64,000 nt of DNA from Actinomadura rupiterrae (GCF_024172125.1 NZ_JAMZEA010000004.1:744001-808000); one strand, 5' to 3'. Numbered from the stretch's first letter, positions 17,601 to 26,052 are shown. Translations and numbers: made by a program. The notes: generated from the sequence alone by a model not told the origin.

Positions 17601-18475
17601 CCCAGGTCGGTCAGGGCGCGCTGGACGACGGCGTACTGGGTGCCGGAGGCGATAATGCCGAGCGCGGTGTTCTCCGCGCCGAACGTGATCCGGTTGAGGC
17701 CAGCCTCGCGGGCGTAGGCGCGGGCGATGTCGAGGCGCCGGGTGAGCATGTCGTGTTCGGCGTCCAGCGAGGCGGGTCCGACCAGGGTCGGCACCTTGCG
17801 GTCCTCGCGGACGGGCATGGGGATGTTGCGGCGGATCTCCTCCAGGTCCACCACGGCGGACGCGTCGGCGATGTCCGCGACGATCTTCAGTCCGGCCCAG
17901 AGGCCGCTGGCGCGGGACAGCGCGACGGCGTGCAGGCCGAACTCGATGATCTCGGCGACCGTGCCGGGCGCGAGCAGCGGCAGGGCGAGGCTCTGCGCCA
18001 TCGGCTCGCACGAGCTCGGCACCGTGGACGACTTGCTGGCGGGGTCGTCCCCGATCCACGCGACCGCGCCCCCGACGGCGGCGGTCCCGGCGAGCTGTGC
18101 GTGCCGGATGGCGTCCGCCGCCCGGTCGAGGCCGGGGTTCTTGCCGTACCAGTACCCGGTCACGCCCTCATGGCGGCGGCCCGGCACCTGGCCGAGCAGC
18201 TGGGTTCCGGCGACGGCGGTGGCGGCGAGCTCCTCGTTGAGCCCCGCCTGGAACACCACCCCGACCTCGTCCAGGAACTTCGCGGCGCGGCCCATCTCCA
18301 GGTCGACGCCGCCGAGGGGCGAGCCCTGGTAGCCGGACACGAACGCGCGCGTGTCGATGCCGCGCGACTCGTCCAGCCACCGCTGCTCCAGGGTCAGCCG
18401 CACCAGCGCCTGGACGCCCGAGATCAGTACTCGCCCCTCGCGAGCGGTGTACCTGTCGTCAAGCCGGACGCCCAT
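14696..18475 (-). CDS. Fused indolepyruvate:ferredoxin oxidoreductase (IorA-IorB type)
   Basis: 1259 residues from ATG 18475, preceded by aaggagg at ideal spacing. It oxidatively decarboxylates aryl 2-oxo acids to acyl-CoA, passing electrons to ferredoxin. The order is: N-terminal pyrimidine-binding/transketolase-like part (1-350; SGYQGSPLGGVD); a low-complexity linker (about 355-448); TPP domain (about 500-690; CSGCPHNAST, GIGCHVMIALDGAG, GDGTFHHSGSLA, LYNDAVAMTGGQ); an iron-sulfur region (about 720-765; CEGCGDCGEQSTC, then SCLKGDCPSF); and the gamma/IorB domain (about 790-1259; MPGIGGTGVVTVSQIL, GLAQKGGPVVSDL). The linker, rich in Ala/Ser/Gly/Asp repeats such as EADVVSGADVVSG, is not expected in this family. 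A divergent Lrp-type regulator lies 149 bp upstream. Confidence 0.92.
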   Translation of the reverse strand: MGVRLDDRYTAREGRVLISGVQALVRLTLEQRWLDESRGIDTRAFVSGYQGSPLGGVDLEMGRAAKFLDEVGVVFQAGLNEELAATAVAGTQLLGQVPGRRHEGVTGYWYGKNPGLDRAADAIRHAQLAGTAAVGGAVAWIGDDPASKSSTVPSSCEPMAQSLALPLLAPGTVAEIIEFGLHAVALSRASGLWAGLKIVADIADASAVVDLEEIRRNIPMPVREDRKVPTLVGPASLDAEHDMLTRRLDIARAYAREAGLNRITFGAENTALGIIASGTQYAVVQRALTDLGLDEAAMNDLGLRLIRLGMPFPLDDAELARMTADLDEVLVVEDKVPFLEQHLKAVLYDHANATSALTRTKSASEADTASRAGAEAASGIEADAVSGTWGNVASGAEAVVASAAGAGAASGVEADVVSGADVVSGVVAASGAGAGAASDSRADVVSAVGEVKVPRVIGRRGADGKELLPSRGTVGAEDVVRALVARFGAERLPKAAAVLPKARKKGRLSLPVVAARTPYFCSGCPHNASTKASDDTLVGVGIGCHVMIALDGAGRGNQLGLTQMGGEGTQWIGLAPFTADNHFVQNLGDGTFHHSGSLAIRAAVAAGVKMTYKLLYNDAVAMTGGQKAEGRLDIPTLTRWLALEGVRRVVITTDSPADYRGVTLDPIAHVRHRDDLPDVDAELAALDGVTVLIHDDRCAAEERRLRKRGKLPTPAEKVLINERVCEGCGDCGEQSTCLSVQPVETEFGRKTRIHQASCNTDLSCLKGDCPSFLLVEPGTRKQRPLPALPVALTEPVRRFGGADVLLRMPGIGGTGVVTVSQILQMAARLDGSYAAGLEQTGLAQKGGPVVSDLRFSTAPVPGALRATRGTADVLLGFDLLGAAADSNLATAEPGRTVAVVNTALVPTAAMVTGRVALPGSPDEALTRVESATHRAENLYLDAQGLSETLFGDHMPANMVLVGAAYQHGCLPVSADAIEDAIRLNGAAVDKNLAAFRWGRAAALDPKAVQAAVEPPARPLIQLTPVAKGIVEQAAPAVGGAELEEALSIRVADLVEFQNENYARSYAEDVRHVTALAAERVGEDAALRVGLAYATSLHKLMAYKDEYEVARLHLDPVERAKREDEFGADAKVSVMLHPPVLRALGMKRKIKLTRTAPVAFRALRAARGLRGTALDVFGYAEVRRIERELVQEYRGLMRDALAHLTPGTVPAVVDLARLPETVRGYEDIKLARVAEYRERAHAALADLAAAGRADRPHQLA

Positions 18476-18624
18476 CGAACCTCCTTGTTCACGGCCCTGT
18501 GGCGTGGAGCACACCACCTCGAAACGGACGAACGCAAGTAACTGCCGACATACGCCCCAAAAGACGCAAAGATTTATACTGGGACCTGGCATTTCGCCCC
18601 GCAGTTTGCGTGAGGAGACCACCG

Positions 18625-19149
18625 ATGACCGAGCTGGACGACATCGACCACGCCCTGCTCCGCCTGCTCCGCCAGGACGCCCGCCGCACCTTCTCCGAGA
18701 TGGCGGAGAGGGTCGGCCTCTCCGTCGCCGCCGTGAAGCGCCGCGTCGACCGGCTGCGCGAGCTCGGCGTGATCACCGGCTTCACCGCCCAGATCGACTA
18801 CGCCAAGCTGGGCTGGGGCATCGAGGCCTTCACCGAGCTGCGCTACGCCGGGTCCGCCCCGGTCAGCGAGATCATCCGCACCGCCACCGTCGCCCCCGAG
18901 GTCCAGGCGATCTACACCACCGCCGGCGACCCCGACGCCCTGGTCAGCATCCGCGCCCGCGACATGCGCCACCTCCAGCAGGTCATCGACACCCTCCGCC
19001 GCGCGGGCAACGTGACCGGCACCAAGACCCTCATGATCCTCGACGTCTGGACCCGCTCCGACGCCGACCCGACCACCCCACCCCGTCCCACCACCCCCAC
19101 CCGAACCTCCCCGCAACCCCGCCCCGCCCCCCAACGCCCCCTCCCCTAA
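18625..19149 (+). CDS. Lrp/AsnC-family transcriptional regulator
   Basis: 174 residues from ATG 18625, preceded by gaggag. The winged helix-turn-helix occupies about 1-60 (LDDIDHALLRLLRQDARRTF, ERVGLSVAAVKRRVDRLREL, GVITGFTA). The RAM/Lrp ligand-binding domain follows (about 65-145), with VQAIYTTAGDPDALVSIRA. The last 25 residues are Thr/Pro/Arg-rich and reflect the C-rich DNA that continues beyond the stop. The divergent position next to the indolepyruvate oxidoreductase strongly suggests it controls that gene in response to an amino acid or aryl 2-oxo acid; this is inference. Confidence 0.92.
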   Translation: MTELDDIDHALLRLLRQDARRTFSEMAERVGLSVAAVKRRVDRLRELGVITGFTAQIDYAKLGWGIEAFTELRYAGSAPVSEIIRTATVAPEVQAIYTTAGDPDALVSIRARDMRHLQQVIDTLRRAGNVTGTKTLMILDVWTRSDADPTTPPRPTTPTRTSPQPRPAPQRPLP

Positions 19150-20352
19150 CCACCCCCCCCGCCAAGACAGCCCACCGCCCCCGCCGCCAAACCCACAACG
19201 AGCACAACCCAAGCCCCCCAGCCCAAGCCCCCCGCCGCACCCCACGCCGACCTGCGGCGCACCGTGCCCCAAACCCAACTCCCAAACGGAGATGCCGCCG
19301 ACGCGCCGGGACTTCGGAGCGGACGCAGGCGGGGAGTTCGCCAGAGGCCAAGCACACGCGCCCCGGGGGCCGAGATTGCACGCGCGATGCGGGGCCAACG
19401 CTGCGGTGCGCGGCCATGGCGAGCCCGGTGGAGGCCGAGCGCAAGCACTGGACGCGGATGCCGCGGGGGCGTCCCCGGACCGGGAGTTGGGCGCAGGGGA
19501 TGGGATGGAGGCAGTGGGGTGGGTTCGGCGCTTCGGCGCGCGCGATGCGGGCATTGCTGCGGCGGGCAGCGTCGGGCGAGACAAGCGCACGCGCAGTGCG
19601 GGGCCATAGCGCAGCGCGGCCATGGCGCGCGGTGCAGGACCAAGCGCAGATGTCGAGTGCAGGTGCTAAGCGCGGGTGCCACGGGCGTGCCGGACGGGAT
19701 GCCGGGCGGAAGGTAAATGCGCGGGTTCGGGGTGGACGCAGTGGGCGGGTTCGCTCAGGCCACCGCGCGCGACGCGGGCCAAGCGCGGGGTGCAGCGGCG
19801 GGCGCCGCAGGTGCGTCAGGGCCCAGGCTGGAGCTTGGTGCAGGGGCAGGGGGCAGGGGCGCACGCGGCGGGGTGGATTCGGCCGTGGCCACGGTGCACG
19901 CAGCCCGGGCGGGGATTGCGGCGCGCGAGGTGGGGTCAAAGCTGCGGTGCGGCGCGGTGCGGGGACAGGGCGCGCGGCGCGGGGGCACGGCGCGCGGCGC
20001 GGGGGCACGGCGCGCGGCGCGGGGGCACGGCGCGGGGGCACGGCACGCGGCGCGGGGGCACGGCGCGCGGCGCGGGGGCACGGCACGCGGCGCGGGGGCA
20101 GGGCGCGCGGCGTGGGGGCGGGGCGCAAGTGGTGGGCGCGGAGGCTGCGGGCGGTCTGGGCGGGGGTTGGGCGCAGGGGTCGGGACGGAGGCTGCGGCGG
20201 CTCGATGCGTGATGCGGCCATGTTGCGGCGGCCAGGGGCCGGGGCGGGCCGACAGCACGCGCGATGCGAGCGCTGTCAGGACGGGCGCGGATGGGGCGCG
20301 GGGCGAGCGTGGGTGCGGGGGGTGGCGTCGGGCGGAGCGTGGGTGTTGGGGG
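19150..20352. other. 1.2-kb gene-free, GC-extreme stretch
   Basis: No gene is supported. Long open frames exist on both strands, but they are Ala/Arg/Gly/Pro strings without motifs and are broken by a 20-bp repeat that is not a multiple of three. 19150-19260 is C-rich (poly-Pro-like); 19300-19960 contains scattered gcgcggggcc-type words; 19961-20126 is a minisatellite; 20130-20350 is G-rich. It lies between the Lrp gene and the convergent cyclase gene. Confidence 0.6.
19961..20126. repeat. 20-bp tandem minisatellite
   Basis: Units resembling gggggcacggcgcgcggcgc start at 19961, 19981, 20001, 20021 (truncated to 13 bp), 20034, 20054, 20074, 20094 and a partial at 20114. The 20-bp period is incompatible with coding. 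Confidence 0.9.
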
Positions 20353-21345
20353 TTAGGGGTGGGGGCGGAGGCGGTGGGGGCGGGTTCGGCCTAGGCCTTG
20401 GAGGTGGCGGGGGCGTAGGGGGGTTGTTTCGTAGGTGGGGGGGAGTTCGGCGGCCAGGGCGCTGTCGATGAGGATGGTGCCTCGGTGGGCGGCGGCGGTG
20501 AGGCGGGCGGCGAGGTTGACGGGGGTGCCGAAGACGTCGCCCAGGCGGAGGACGACTTCGCCGTAGGCGAGGCCGACGCGGACGATGGGGAAGTTCGGGT
20601 CGGTGTTGTGGCGTTCGGCGAGGCTGATGCCGATCTCAGCGACGGCTCGCGGGTCGGGGGCGACGAAGAAGGCTTCGTCGCCGAGGGTCTTGACGATGCG
20701 TCCGCCCAGGTCGGCGACGGTTTCGGCGGTGACGGCCTCGAAGCGCTCGACGAACTCGGCGAGGGCGGAGCCCTCCATGCGGCGGCTGAGGGACGTGAAG
20801 GAGACGATGTCGGCGAAGCCGACGGCGAGGCGGGCGACGCCCATGGCGGGGTCGCCGGACGCGTCGCCGCTGGCGGCGGTCACGCGGAGGCCGGCGGCGG
20901 CGAGCTGGCGGCGCCAGCCGTGCAGGAGGAGCCATTCGAAGCGGGGACGGAGCTCCTCGGTGAGGCCGAGGACGGCCGACACGGTCTCCGGGCTGAGCTC
21001 GACGTCCTCGGGCAGGGCGGCCGCGGCGCTCGGGAGCCACACGTCGACGACCCAGCTGGCGAGGCGGCCCATGGTCTGGCCGACGGCGCGGACGAGCTGG
21101 AGCATGCCGTCCGAGTCGACCAGGCCGTCCGCGACGAGGCGCTCGATCTCGACGAGCGCGCGAACGTCGCTCTCGGTGAAGGCGACCTCGTCCTCGTCCG
21201 GGGCGGGGAAGCCGAGCGTCTGCCAGATGCGGCGGGCCTTCTCGGGGGGCATCCCGGCCAGCTCCTCGACCTGGGCCCGGGTGTATTTCAGGCGGTCGGC
21301 GAGCAGGGTCTCCTCGATCTCCTGCGCGACCTGCGGATCGACCAC
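20353..21345 (-). CDS. Class III adenylate/guanylate cyclase with N-terminal regulatory domain (Rv1264-like)
   Basis: 330 residues. Residues about 1-165 resemble the adenylate cyclase regulatory domain of mycobacterial Rv1264-type enzymes, which gates activity (KYTRAQVEELAGMP, then helical segments). Residues about 175-320 form the catalytic domain: the metal-binding Asp in GFADIVSFTSLSRR, the second metal Asp in KTLGDEAFFVAPD, and the GDVFGTPVNLAARL segment carrying transition-state residues. It converts ATP (or GTP) to the cyclic nucleotide in the cytoplasm. The purine-specifying residues were not checked against structures, so nucleotide choice is open. It is divergent from a MerR regulator with an 85-bp gap. 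Its stop abuts the repeat-rich region. Confidence 0.9.
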   Translation of the reverse strand: MVDPQVAQEIEETLLADRLKYTRAQVEELAGMPPEKARRIWQTLGFPAPDEDEVAFTESDVRALVEIERLVADGLVDSDGMLQLVRAVGQTMGRLASWVVDVWLPSAAAALPEDVELSPETVSAVLGLTEELRPRFEWLLLHGWRRQLAAAGLRVTAASGDASGDPAMGVARLAVGFADIVSFTSLSRRMEGSALAEFVERFEAVTAETVADLGGRIVKTLGDEAFFVAPDPRAVAEIGISLAERHNTDPNFPIVRVGLAYGEVVLRLGDVFGTPVNLAARLTAAAHRGTILIDSALAAELPPTYETTPLRPRHLQGLGRTRPHRLRPHP

Positions 21346-21430
21346 TGCGGCACCTCGCGATGTCTCATCCGGCGATGAGCCAAGGGTGGCGCGTAAGATC
21401 GAGCGGGGTCAAGCGGCGGAAGCGGGGAGC

Positions 21431-22204
21431 ATGTCCGGGTACCGGATCGACGAGCTCGCGAGGGCGGCGGGGACGACCGTCCGCAACGTCCGCGCCTACC
21501 AGGACCGGGGGCTGCTGCCCCCGCCGCGGCTGGAGGGGCGGGTCGGGTTCTACGACGACAGCCACCTGGCCCGGCTGCGGCTGATCGGCAAGCTGCTCGC
21601 GCGCGGCTACTCGTCCGTGATCATCAAGGACCTGCTGGCGGCCTGGGAGACCGGCCGGGACGTCGGGGACGTGCTGGGCCTGGAGAAGGTCCTCACCGAT
21701 CCGTGGTCGGACGAGCTGCCCGGCCTGGTCACTCTGGACGAGCTGATCGCCACGTTCGGGCCCGGCCGTAATGACGACCAGGTGGCGGACGACCTGGACC
21801 GCGCCATCCGCCTGGGGTTCGTGGAGCCCGACGGCGACCACTTCCGGGTGCCCTCCCCGAGGCTGCTGCACGTCGGCGCGGAGCTGGTCGCCGCCGGGAT
21901 CCCGCTGGACGCCGTGTTCGACATCGCCCAGCAGATCCGGGACGACTGCGACGTCATCGCCGGACGCTTCGTCGACCTCGTCCACGAGCACGTCTTCCGG
22001 CGCCTGGAGGACGGCCCGGTGCCGACCGGCGAGGAGCTCGGGGAGGTCGCCGAGGTCGTCCGGCGCATGCGTCCGCTGGTGAAGATGGTCGTCGACCCGT
22101 TCATCGCGCGCGCCATGGAGACCCGCGTGCAGGCGGCCCTCGGCGAGCAGCTGGAAACGATCCGCGACCACATGGCGGGAGTGCCGGCGGGCTCGGAGGA
22201 GTGA
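21431..22204 (+). CDS. MerR-family transcriptional regulator
   Basis: 257 residues from ATG 21431, preceded by gcggggagc. The MerR DNA-binding domain is at about 1-70 (YRIDELARAAGTTVRNVRAY, QDRGLLPPPRLEGRVGFYDD, ARLRLIGKLLARGYS). The longer C-terminal region (about 90-257) is helical, without Cys residues typical of metal sensors, and resembles the effector part of actinobacterial MerR proteins annotated only as HTH regulators. Divergence from the cyclase suggests shared regulation. The ligand is unknown. Confidence 0.9.
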   Translation: MSGYRIDELARAAGTTVRNVRAYQDRGLLPPPRLEGRVGFYDDSHLARLRLIGKLLARGYSSVIIKDLLAAWETGRDVGDVLGLEKVLTDPWSDELPGLVTLDELIATFGPGRNDDQVADDLDRAIRLGFVEPDGDHFRVPSPRLLHVGAELVAAGIPLDAVFDIAQQIRDDCDVIAGRFVDLVHEHVFRRLEDGPVPTGEELGEVAEVVRRMRPLVKMVVDPFIARAMETRVQAALGEQLETIRDHMAGVPAGSEE

Positions 22205-22271
22205 ATCTCCCGGCGGGCTGTCGCGAGGGCGGCTCGGACGTGCGCGAACTGCGTGCGGGCTGGGGCGTGGC

Positions 22272-22382
22272 GGGGTTGGAGGAGCTGCACCCCAGGCGGG
22301 GTCCGAAGAGCTGCACCCCGGGCGCGGTCAGAAGAGCAGCGCCCTAGGCGCGGTCAGAAGAGCAGCGCCCTAGGCGGGGTCA
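22272..22382 (-). repeat. 26-bp tandem array anchored at a stop codon
   Basis: Units start at 22272, 22298, 22324 and 22350, with a partial at 22376 that contains the stop codon (22380-22382) of the leftward sigma-factor fusion. The third and fourth units are identical (gcggtcagaagagcagcgcc plus ctaggc); the first two are diverged. Read on the gene's strand, the array is a run of copies of its last coding bases plus stop. Confidence 0.85.
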
Positions 22383-24815
22383 GAGGAGTGAGATTCCCCA
22401 GACGACGGTGACCTCCTGCGGGGGGCCGTGGGGGGTCGTGAAGGTGAGCTTGGCGCGGCCGGGCAGGTTGATCAGGCCGGTGTGGAGCGTGACCAGGAGG
22501 TCCCTGGAGCCGTTCGGGGAGAGGCCGCCGGAACGGTCCTGGAGGGTGACCTGGGTGCTGGAGGACGCGCCGGTCCACGTGACCGGGCCGTCCACGGCCT
22601 TGAGCCGGATCGTGCCCGAGGTGCGTCCGTAAAGTTCGAGCTTCGTGGTCAGAATGCGCAGTGTGCCCGGACGCGGCGAACCCGGCGGCGAGGTGGGCAC
22701 CGTCGGCGGCGTGCTCACCGGCGGCCTCCCGGTCTTGCCCGGGTCGGACGTCGGCGGCCTGGACGGGTCGTCGAGCTGCGGAGACGGCGGGACGGGACCG
22801 CTGTCGCCGTCTCCTCCGGGGCCTTCGGGTCCGCCGTCCTTCGCGGAGTGGTGCGGCGGCCCGGCCTGGGTTCTGGTCGTGTTCGGATGCGTATACGGCC
22901 AGTCGAACGTCGGCACGCCCAGCTGGGACCCCATGAACACGATGACGGCGAGCGCGGTGAGCAGCGCGCCGCCCATCCCGCCCGTCGCGAACATCCAGCG
23001 CCGCGCGAACGGGGACGGGACGTCCGGCTGCGTCGGCAGCCCCTCGGGGGTCAGCGCACCGCCGCGCGCAGCGATGTCGGCGCGGTATCCGGCCAGCTCA
23101 GGGTCGGTCGCCGTGTGCAGGACGCGCCGCCGCAGCGCCTCGGACGGCTCGGGCGCGGGCGCGAGCGTCAGCAGGCTGCACGCGCGCAACTGCTCGCGCG
23201 CCTTGCAGGGCGCGCACTTCCGGATGTGCTCGTTCAGCGCGCTGTCCAGGATGTCCGCGGGCGGTCCCGGGGTTTCGGCGCGTCCGTTGCCCGGCGCGTC
23301 GTCCGCCCTGAACCGGGCACGCGTCGCTGCGCGCCGTCCGCCTGCCTGGGCTGGACGCCGTCCAGCACCACCGCTTCCGGAGCGTCCGCTGCCGCCGGGG
23401 CGCGGGGGAGTGTTGAGCCGCAGCACGGAACGCGCTCGGATCCGCGTCCGGCCTCGGCTCGGGACGACCGTCCGCATGCCGGACATGCGCGACTCGCGGC
23501 CCCCGTCCGGCGCCTGCGCGTCCGTCTCCCGCACGGCCGACGCACGCGCCTTGCGCACTTCGGCGCCTTCCGGCGTTCCGCCGAAGACGGACGAACGCAC
23601 ATCACTGCGGGACGCGGGCGCCTCAGCACCCGAACCGCGACGGACTTCCGGCGCCGGCTCGCCCGAACCAGCCGATTCCGCCGCCGCGCGCGAATCCGAT
23701 GCCCAGCCGTCCGAAACACGCGCCTCGGACGCCCGCCCACCAGAACCATGCGCATCGCCACGCGGCCTGGGCGCTTCCATGCCGGTGGGGCGCGTTTCGC
23801 GGCGCACGTCCGAGGCCCACGCATCCGAGGCGCGCACATCGTCACGCGGCTTCGGCGCTTCCATGTCAGAGCCACGCGTTTCGCGCCGCGCATCCGACGC
23901 CCACGCCTCCGAGGCGCGCACATCGTCACGCGGCTTCGGCGCTTCCATGCCGGAGCCACGCGTTTCGCGGCGCGCGTCCGACGCCCACGCATCCGAGGCG
24001 CGCGCATCGTCACGCGATTTGGGCGCTTCCATGCCGGAGCCGCGCGCTTCGCGCCGCGCGTCCGACGTGTGCGCATCGCCACGTGGCCTGGGTGTTTCTA
24101 TGCCGGAGGCACGTGTTTCGCGTAGTGCTTCCGATGTCCATGTGTCCGGGGTGTGCGTGTCGGCGCGCTCCTCGGATGTGTGGGACGTCCAGGTGGAGCA
24201 CGATTGCGCGGTTACGGTCAGGGCGTCCTGGAGGGCGGACTCCAGTTCCTTGCGGGCGTCGCTGTTGAGCGCGGTGACGCGGCGGCGGGAGAGTCCCCAT
24301 AGAAGGGCCAGTTCGGACGGGTGCAGTCCATGCCGGACGGTCAGCACGAGCAGTTCGCGTTCGCTGGAATCCAGCCGGTTCATGGCGGAATCGAGGAAGG
24401 AGCGAAGCTCGGACGTGGGCGGGAGCACGACGCTCGGACGCGGCTCGGGACCGTCGCCCCCCGGTTGGCCCGGGTAGTCGGAGGCGGGCTGGCCCGGGAA
24501 GCAGAAGGGGCGGTTCGGCAGCCAGTGCAGCTCGCGCGCACGGCCCCGCTGGAGGCAGCGTCGGCGAACGGCGCCGTACAGCCAGATCCGCAGATTGGAG
24601 TGGTCGCGGAGGCGCGGGGCGCGTCGCCAGGCGTCCACAAGTGCGTCGTGGACGACGTCGTCCGCCACCCGGATGTCGGCCGTCATCACGACCGCATAGT
24701 CGAACAGTCGCTCAGCGTAATGGTCATAGAGCATGGCCAGCGCGTCGGCGTCGCCGTCGTTCAGCTTCCGGAGGAGCCGACGGGTCGCGACGTCGGGCGG
24801 TGACCACCTGGGCAT
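22380..24815 (-). CDS. ECF sigma factor fused to anti-sigma-like HxxxCxxC motif, membrane segment and external beta domain
   Basis: 811 residues from ATG 24815. Residues about 10-95 match sigma region 2 (AMLYDHYAERLFDYAVVMTA, IRVADDVVHDALVDAW) and about 150-215 match region 4 (SSERELLVLTVRHGLHPSEL). Residues about 215-400 are repeats of a 28-residue unit beginning ARASDAWASDARRETRG. Near residue 525 lies LNEHIRKCAPCKAREQLRAC, whose HxxxCxxC is the hallmark of zinc-binding anti-sigma domains. One hydrophobic segment (about 605-630) is followed by a Pro/Gly/Asp-rich linker and an Ig-like terminal domain (about 715-811). Sigma factor, anti-sigma-like switch and sensor thus seem joined in one membrane protein; ECF groups with long membrane-spanning C-terminal extensions are known in actinobacteria, but the repeat insert appears unusual. 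Confidence 0.85.
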   Translation of the reverse strand: MPRWSPPDVATRRLLRKLNDGDADALAMLYDHYAERLFDYAVVMTADIRVADDVVHDALVDAWRRAPRLRDHSNLRIWLYGAVRRRCLQRGRARELHWLPNRPFCFPGQPASDYPGQPGGDGPEPRPSVVLPPTSELRSFLDSAMNRLDSSERELLVLTVRHGLHPSELALLWGLSRRRVTALNSDARKELESALQDALTVTAQSCSTWTSHTSEERADTHTPDTWTSEALRETRASGIETPRPRGDAHTSDARREARGSGMEAPKSRDDARASDAWASDARRETRGSGMEAPKPRDDVRASEAWASDARRETRGSDMEAPKPRDDVRASDAWASDVRRETRPTGMEAPRPRGDAHGSGGRASEARVSDGWASDSRAAAESAGSGEPAPEVRRGSGAEAPASRSDVRSSVFGGTPEGAEVRKARASAVRETDAQAPDGGRESRMSGMRTVVPSRGRTRIRARSVLRLNTPPRPGGSGRSGSGGAGRRPAQAGGRRAATRARFRADDAPGNGRAETPGPPADILDSALNEHIRKCAPCKAREQLRACSLLTLAPAPEPSEALRRRVLHTATDPELAGYRADIAARGGALTPEGLPTQPDVPSPFARRWMFATGGMGGALLTALAVIVFMGSQLGVPTFDWPYTHPNTTRTQAGPPHHSAKDGGPEGPGGDGDSGPVPPSPQLDDPSRPPTSDPGKTGRPPVSTPPTVPTSPPGSPRPGTLRILTTKLELYGRTSGTIRLKAVDGPVTWTGASSSTQVTLQDRSGGLSPNGSRDLLVTLHTGLINLPGRAKLTFTTPHGPPQEVTVVWGISLL
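23760..24180 (-). repeat. 84-bp in-frame repeat inside the sigma-factor fusion
   Basis: A ttcggcgcttccat marker recurs 84 bp apart (23851, 23935), matching a 28-residue unit. Three full units, one shortened unit and one diverged unit can be recognised in the protein. Confidence 0.8.
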
Positions 24816-25074
24816 GTGCGCTCCCGCAGCGAACGGGGCCCCGCACGCCACGGGACGTCCGGACAATAGGGCCCACTCTGGATACACCCACGTACCCTTT
24901 CAGCACCATTCGAACCCCTGAAAAATCACCCCGCAGGGATATCCCTACGCGTCCGGAACCGGGCCGGGACCCCACGAACACGGCTACTCGGGCGTTTCAC
25001 CTGAAGCCTGGCGGCGAACATGGCACAGTGCCCTCTGATCGCCCCGCAGCCGGGGACGCAGGACGGAAGGACCC

Positions 25075-26004
25075 GTGGTGAGCATCTTCGGCGTCGACTA
25101 CGCCTGGGGACGTCCCGGGCCCGGCGCGCTCAAACGCGCCGGAGTGAAGTTCGCCTGCCGCTACCTCTCGCATGACACGTCCGGGAAGAACCTGACCCGC
25201 GCCGAGGCGGACGAGCTGTCCCGCGCGGGACTGTACCTCGTCGTGGTGTGGGAGAGCACGGCCTCCCGCGCGCTCGGCGGGCGCGCGGCCGGGATCGCCG
25301 ACGCGACCGACGCGGCCAAGCAGGCCCGCGCCTGCGGCATGCCCGCCGACCGGCCGATCTACTTCGCGGTCGACTTCGACGCGACATCGGGACAGCAGAC
25401 CGCGATCAACGCCTACCTGGACGGCGCGGCCGCCGTCCTCGGCCGGTCCCGCGTCGGCCTCTACGGCGGGTACGGCCCGATCAAGCGCGCGTTCGACGCC
25501 GGCAAGATCCACTGGGGCTGGCAGACCTACGCCTGGTCCGGCGGGCGCTGGGACAAGCGCGCGCAGCTCCAGCAGTACTCCAACGACCACGTCATCAACG
25601 GCGTCGGCCTCGACTACGACCGCGCCGTCCACGACGACTACGGCCAGTGGCGCGTCGGGTCCGACCCGACGCCGCCGATCCCCCCGCCGCCCCCTCCGAC
25701 CGAAGAGGACGACATGCCCTACGGACAGCTGAACAACGGCGCCAACGCCGTCACGCCGGTCTCCTTCCCGCGCGGCGCGCTGAAGGCGATCGGCTTCGTC
25801 TGCGACAACGGCCTCCAGAACCTCCCGCCCGCCCAGCTCCGCGTCGCCGTGCACGACGCGAACGGCTGGTCGGTGCAGCAGGTGACCGTGGACAGCACCA
25901 AGTCCAAGGCCGTCGTCTACTTCAAGGACCCGGTCAGCACCGACGGCCTGTCCATCCAGCGAGCCGACGAAGGCCAGGTCAACGTGGCCTGGGACGCCTC
26001 CTGA
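25075..26004 (+). CDS. DUF1906 glycoside-hydrolase-like protein with C-terminal beta domain
   Basis: 309 residues from GTG 25075 (GTG 25078 is an equivalent start), after ggacggaagg. Residues 1-200 match the Rv2525c-like DUF1906 TIM-barrel family: FGVDYAWGRPGPGALKRAGV, FACRYLSHD, LVVVWESTA, IYFAVDFDAT with the acidic pair, VGLYGGYG and YAWSGGRWDKRAQLQQYS. The family is thought to act on cell-wall glycans, though activity is mostly unproven. A short Pro-rich linker (about 205-215) leads to a roughly 90-residue beta-rich domain. No signal peptide is visible, so export, if any, is unexplained. The gene is monocistronic and ends at a very stable hairpin. Confidence 0.85.
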   Translation: MVSIFGVDYAWGRPGPGALKRAGVKFACRYLSHDTSGKNLTRAEADELSRAGLYLVVVWESTASRALGGRAAGIADATDAAKQARACGMPADRPIYFAVDFDATSGQQTAINAYLDGAAAVLGRSRVGLYGGYGPIKRAFDAGKIHWGWQTYAWSGGRWDKRAQLQQYSNDHVINGVGLDYDRAVHDDYGQWRVGSDPTPPIPPPPPPTEEDDMPYGQLNNGANAVTPVSFPRGALKAIGFVCDNGLQNLPPAQLRVAVHDANGWSVQQVTVDSTKSKAVVYFKDPVSTDGLSIQRADEGQVNVAWDAS

Positions 26005-26052
26005 CCGTCCCGCGGACGACCGTCCGAAACCGCCCGGCCCGGCAAGCAGCGA

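Noticed and set aside
19961..20126. Possible CRISPR or coding repeat
   Set aside because: No spacers, and the 20-bp period breaks all reading frames.
19031..20221. 396-codon minus-strand frame in the gene-free island
   Set aside because: Composition is Ala/Pro/Arg strings shaped by the minisatellite; it overlaps the Lrp gene and lacks any motif or ribosome-binding site.
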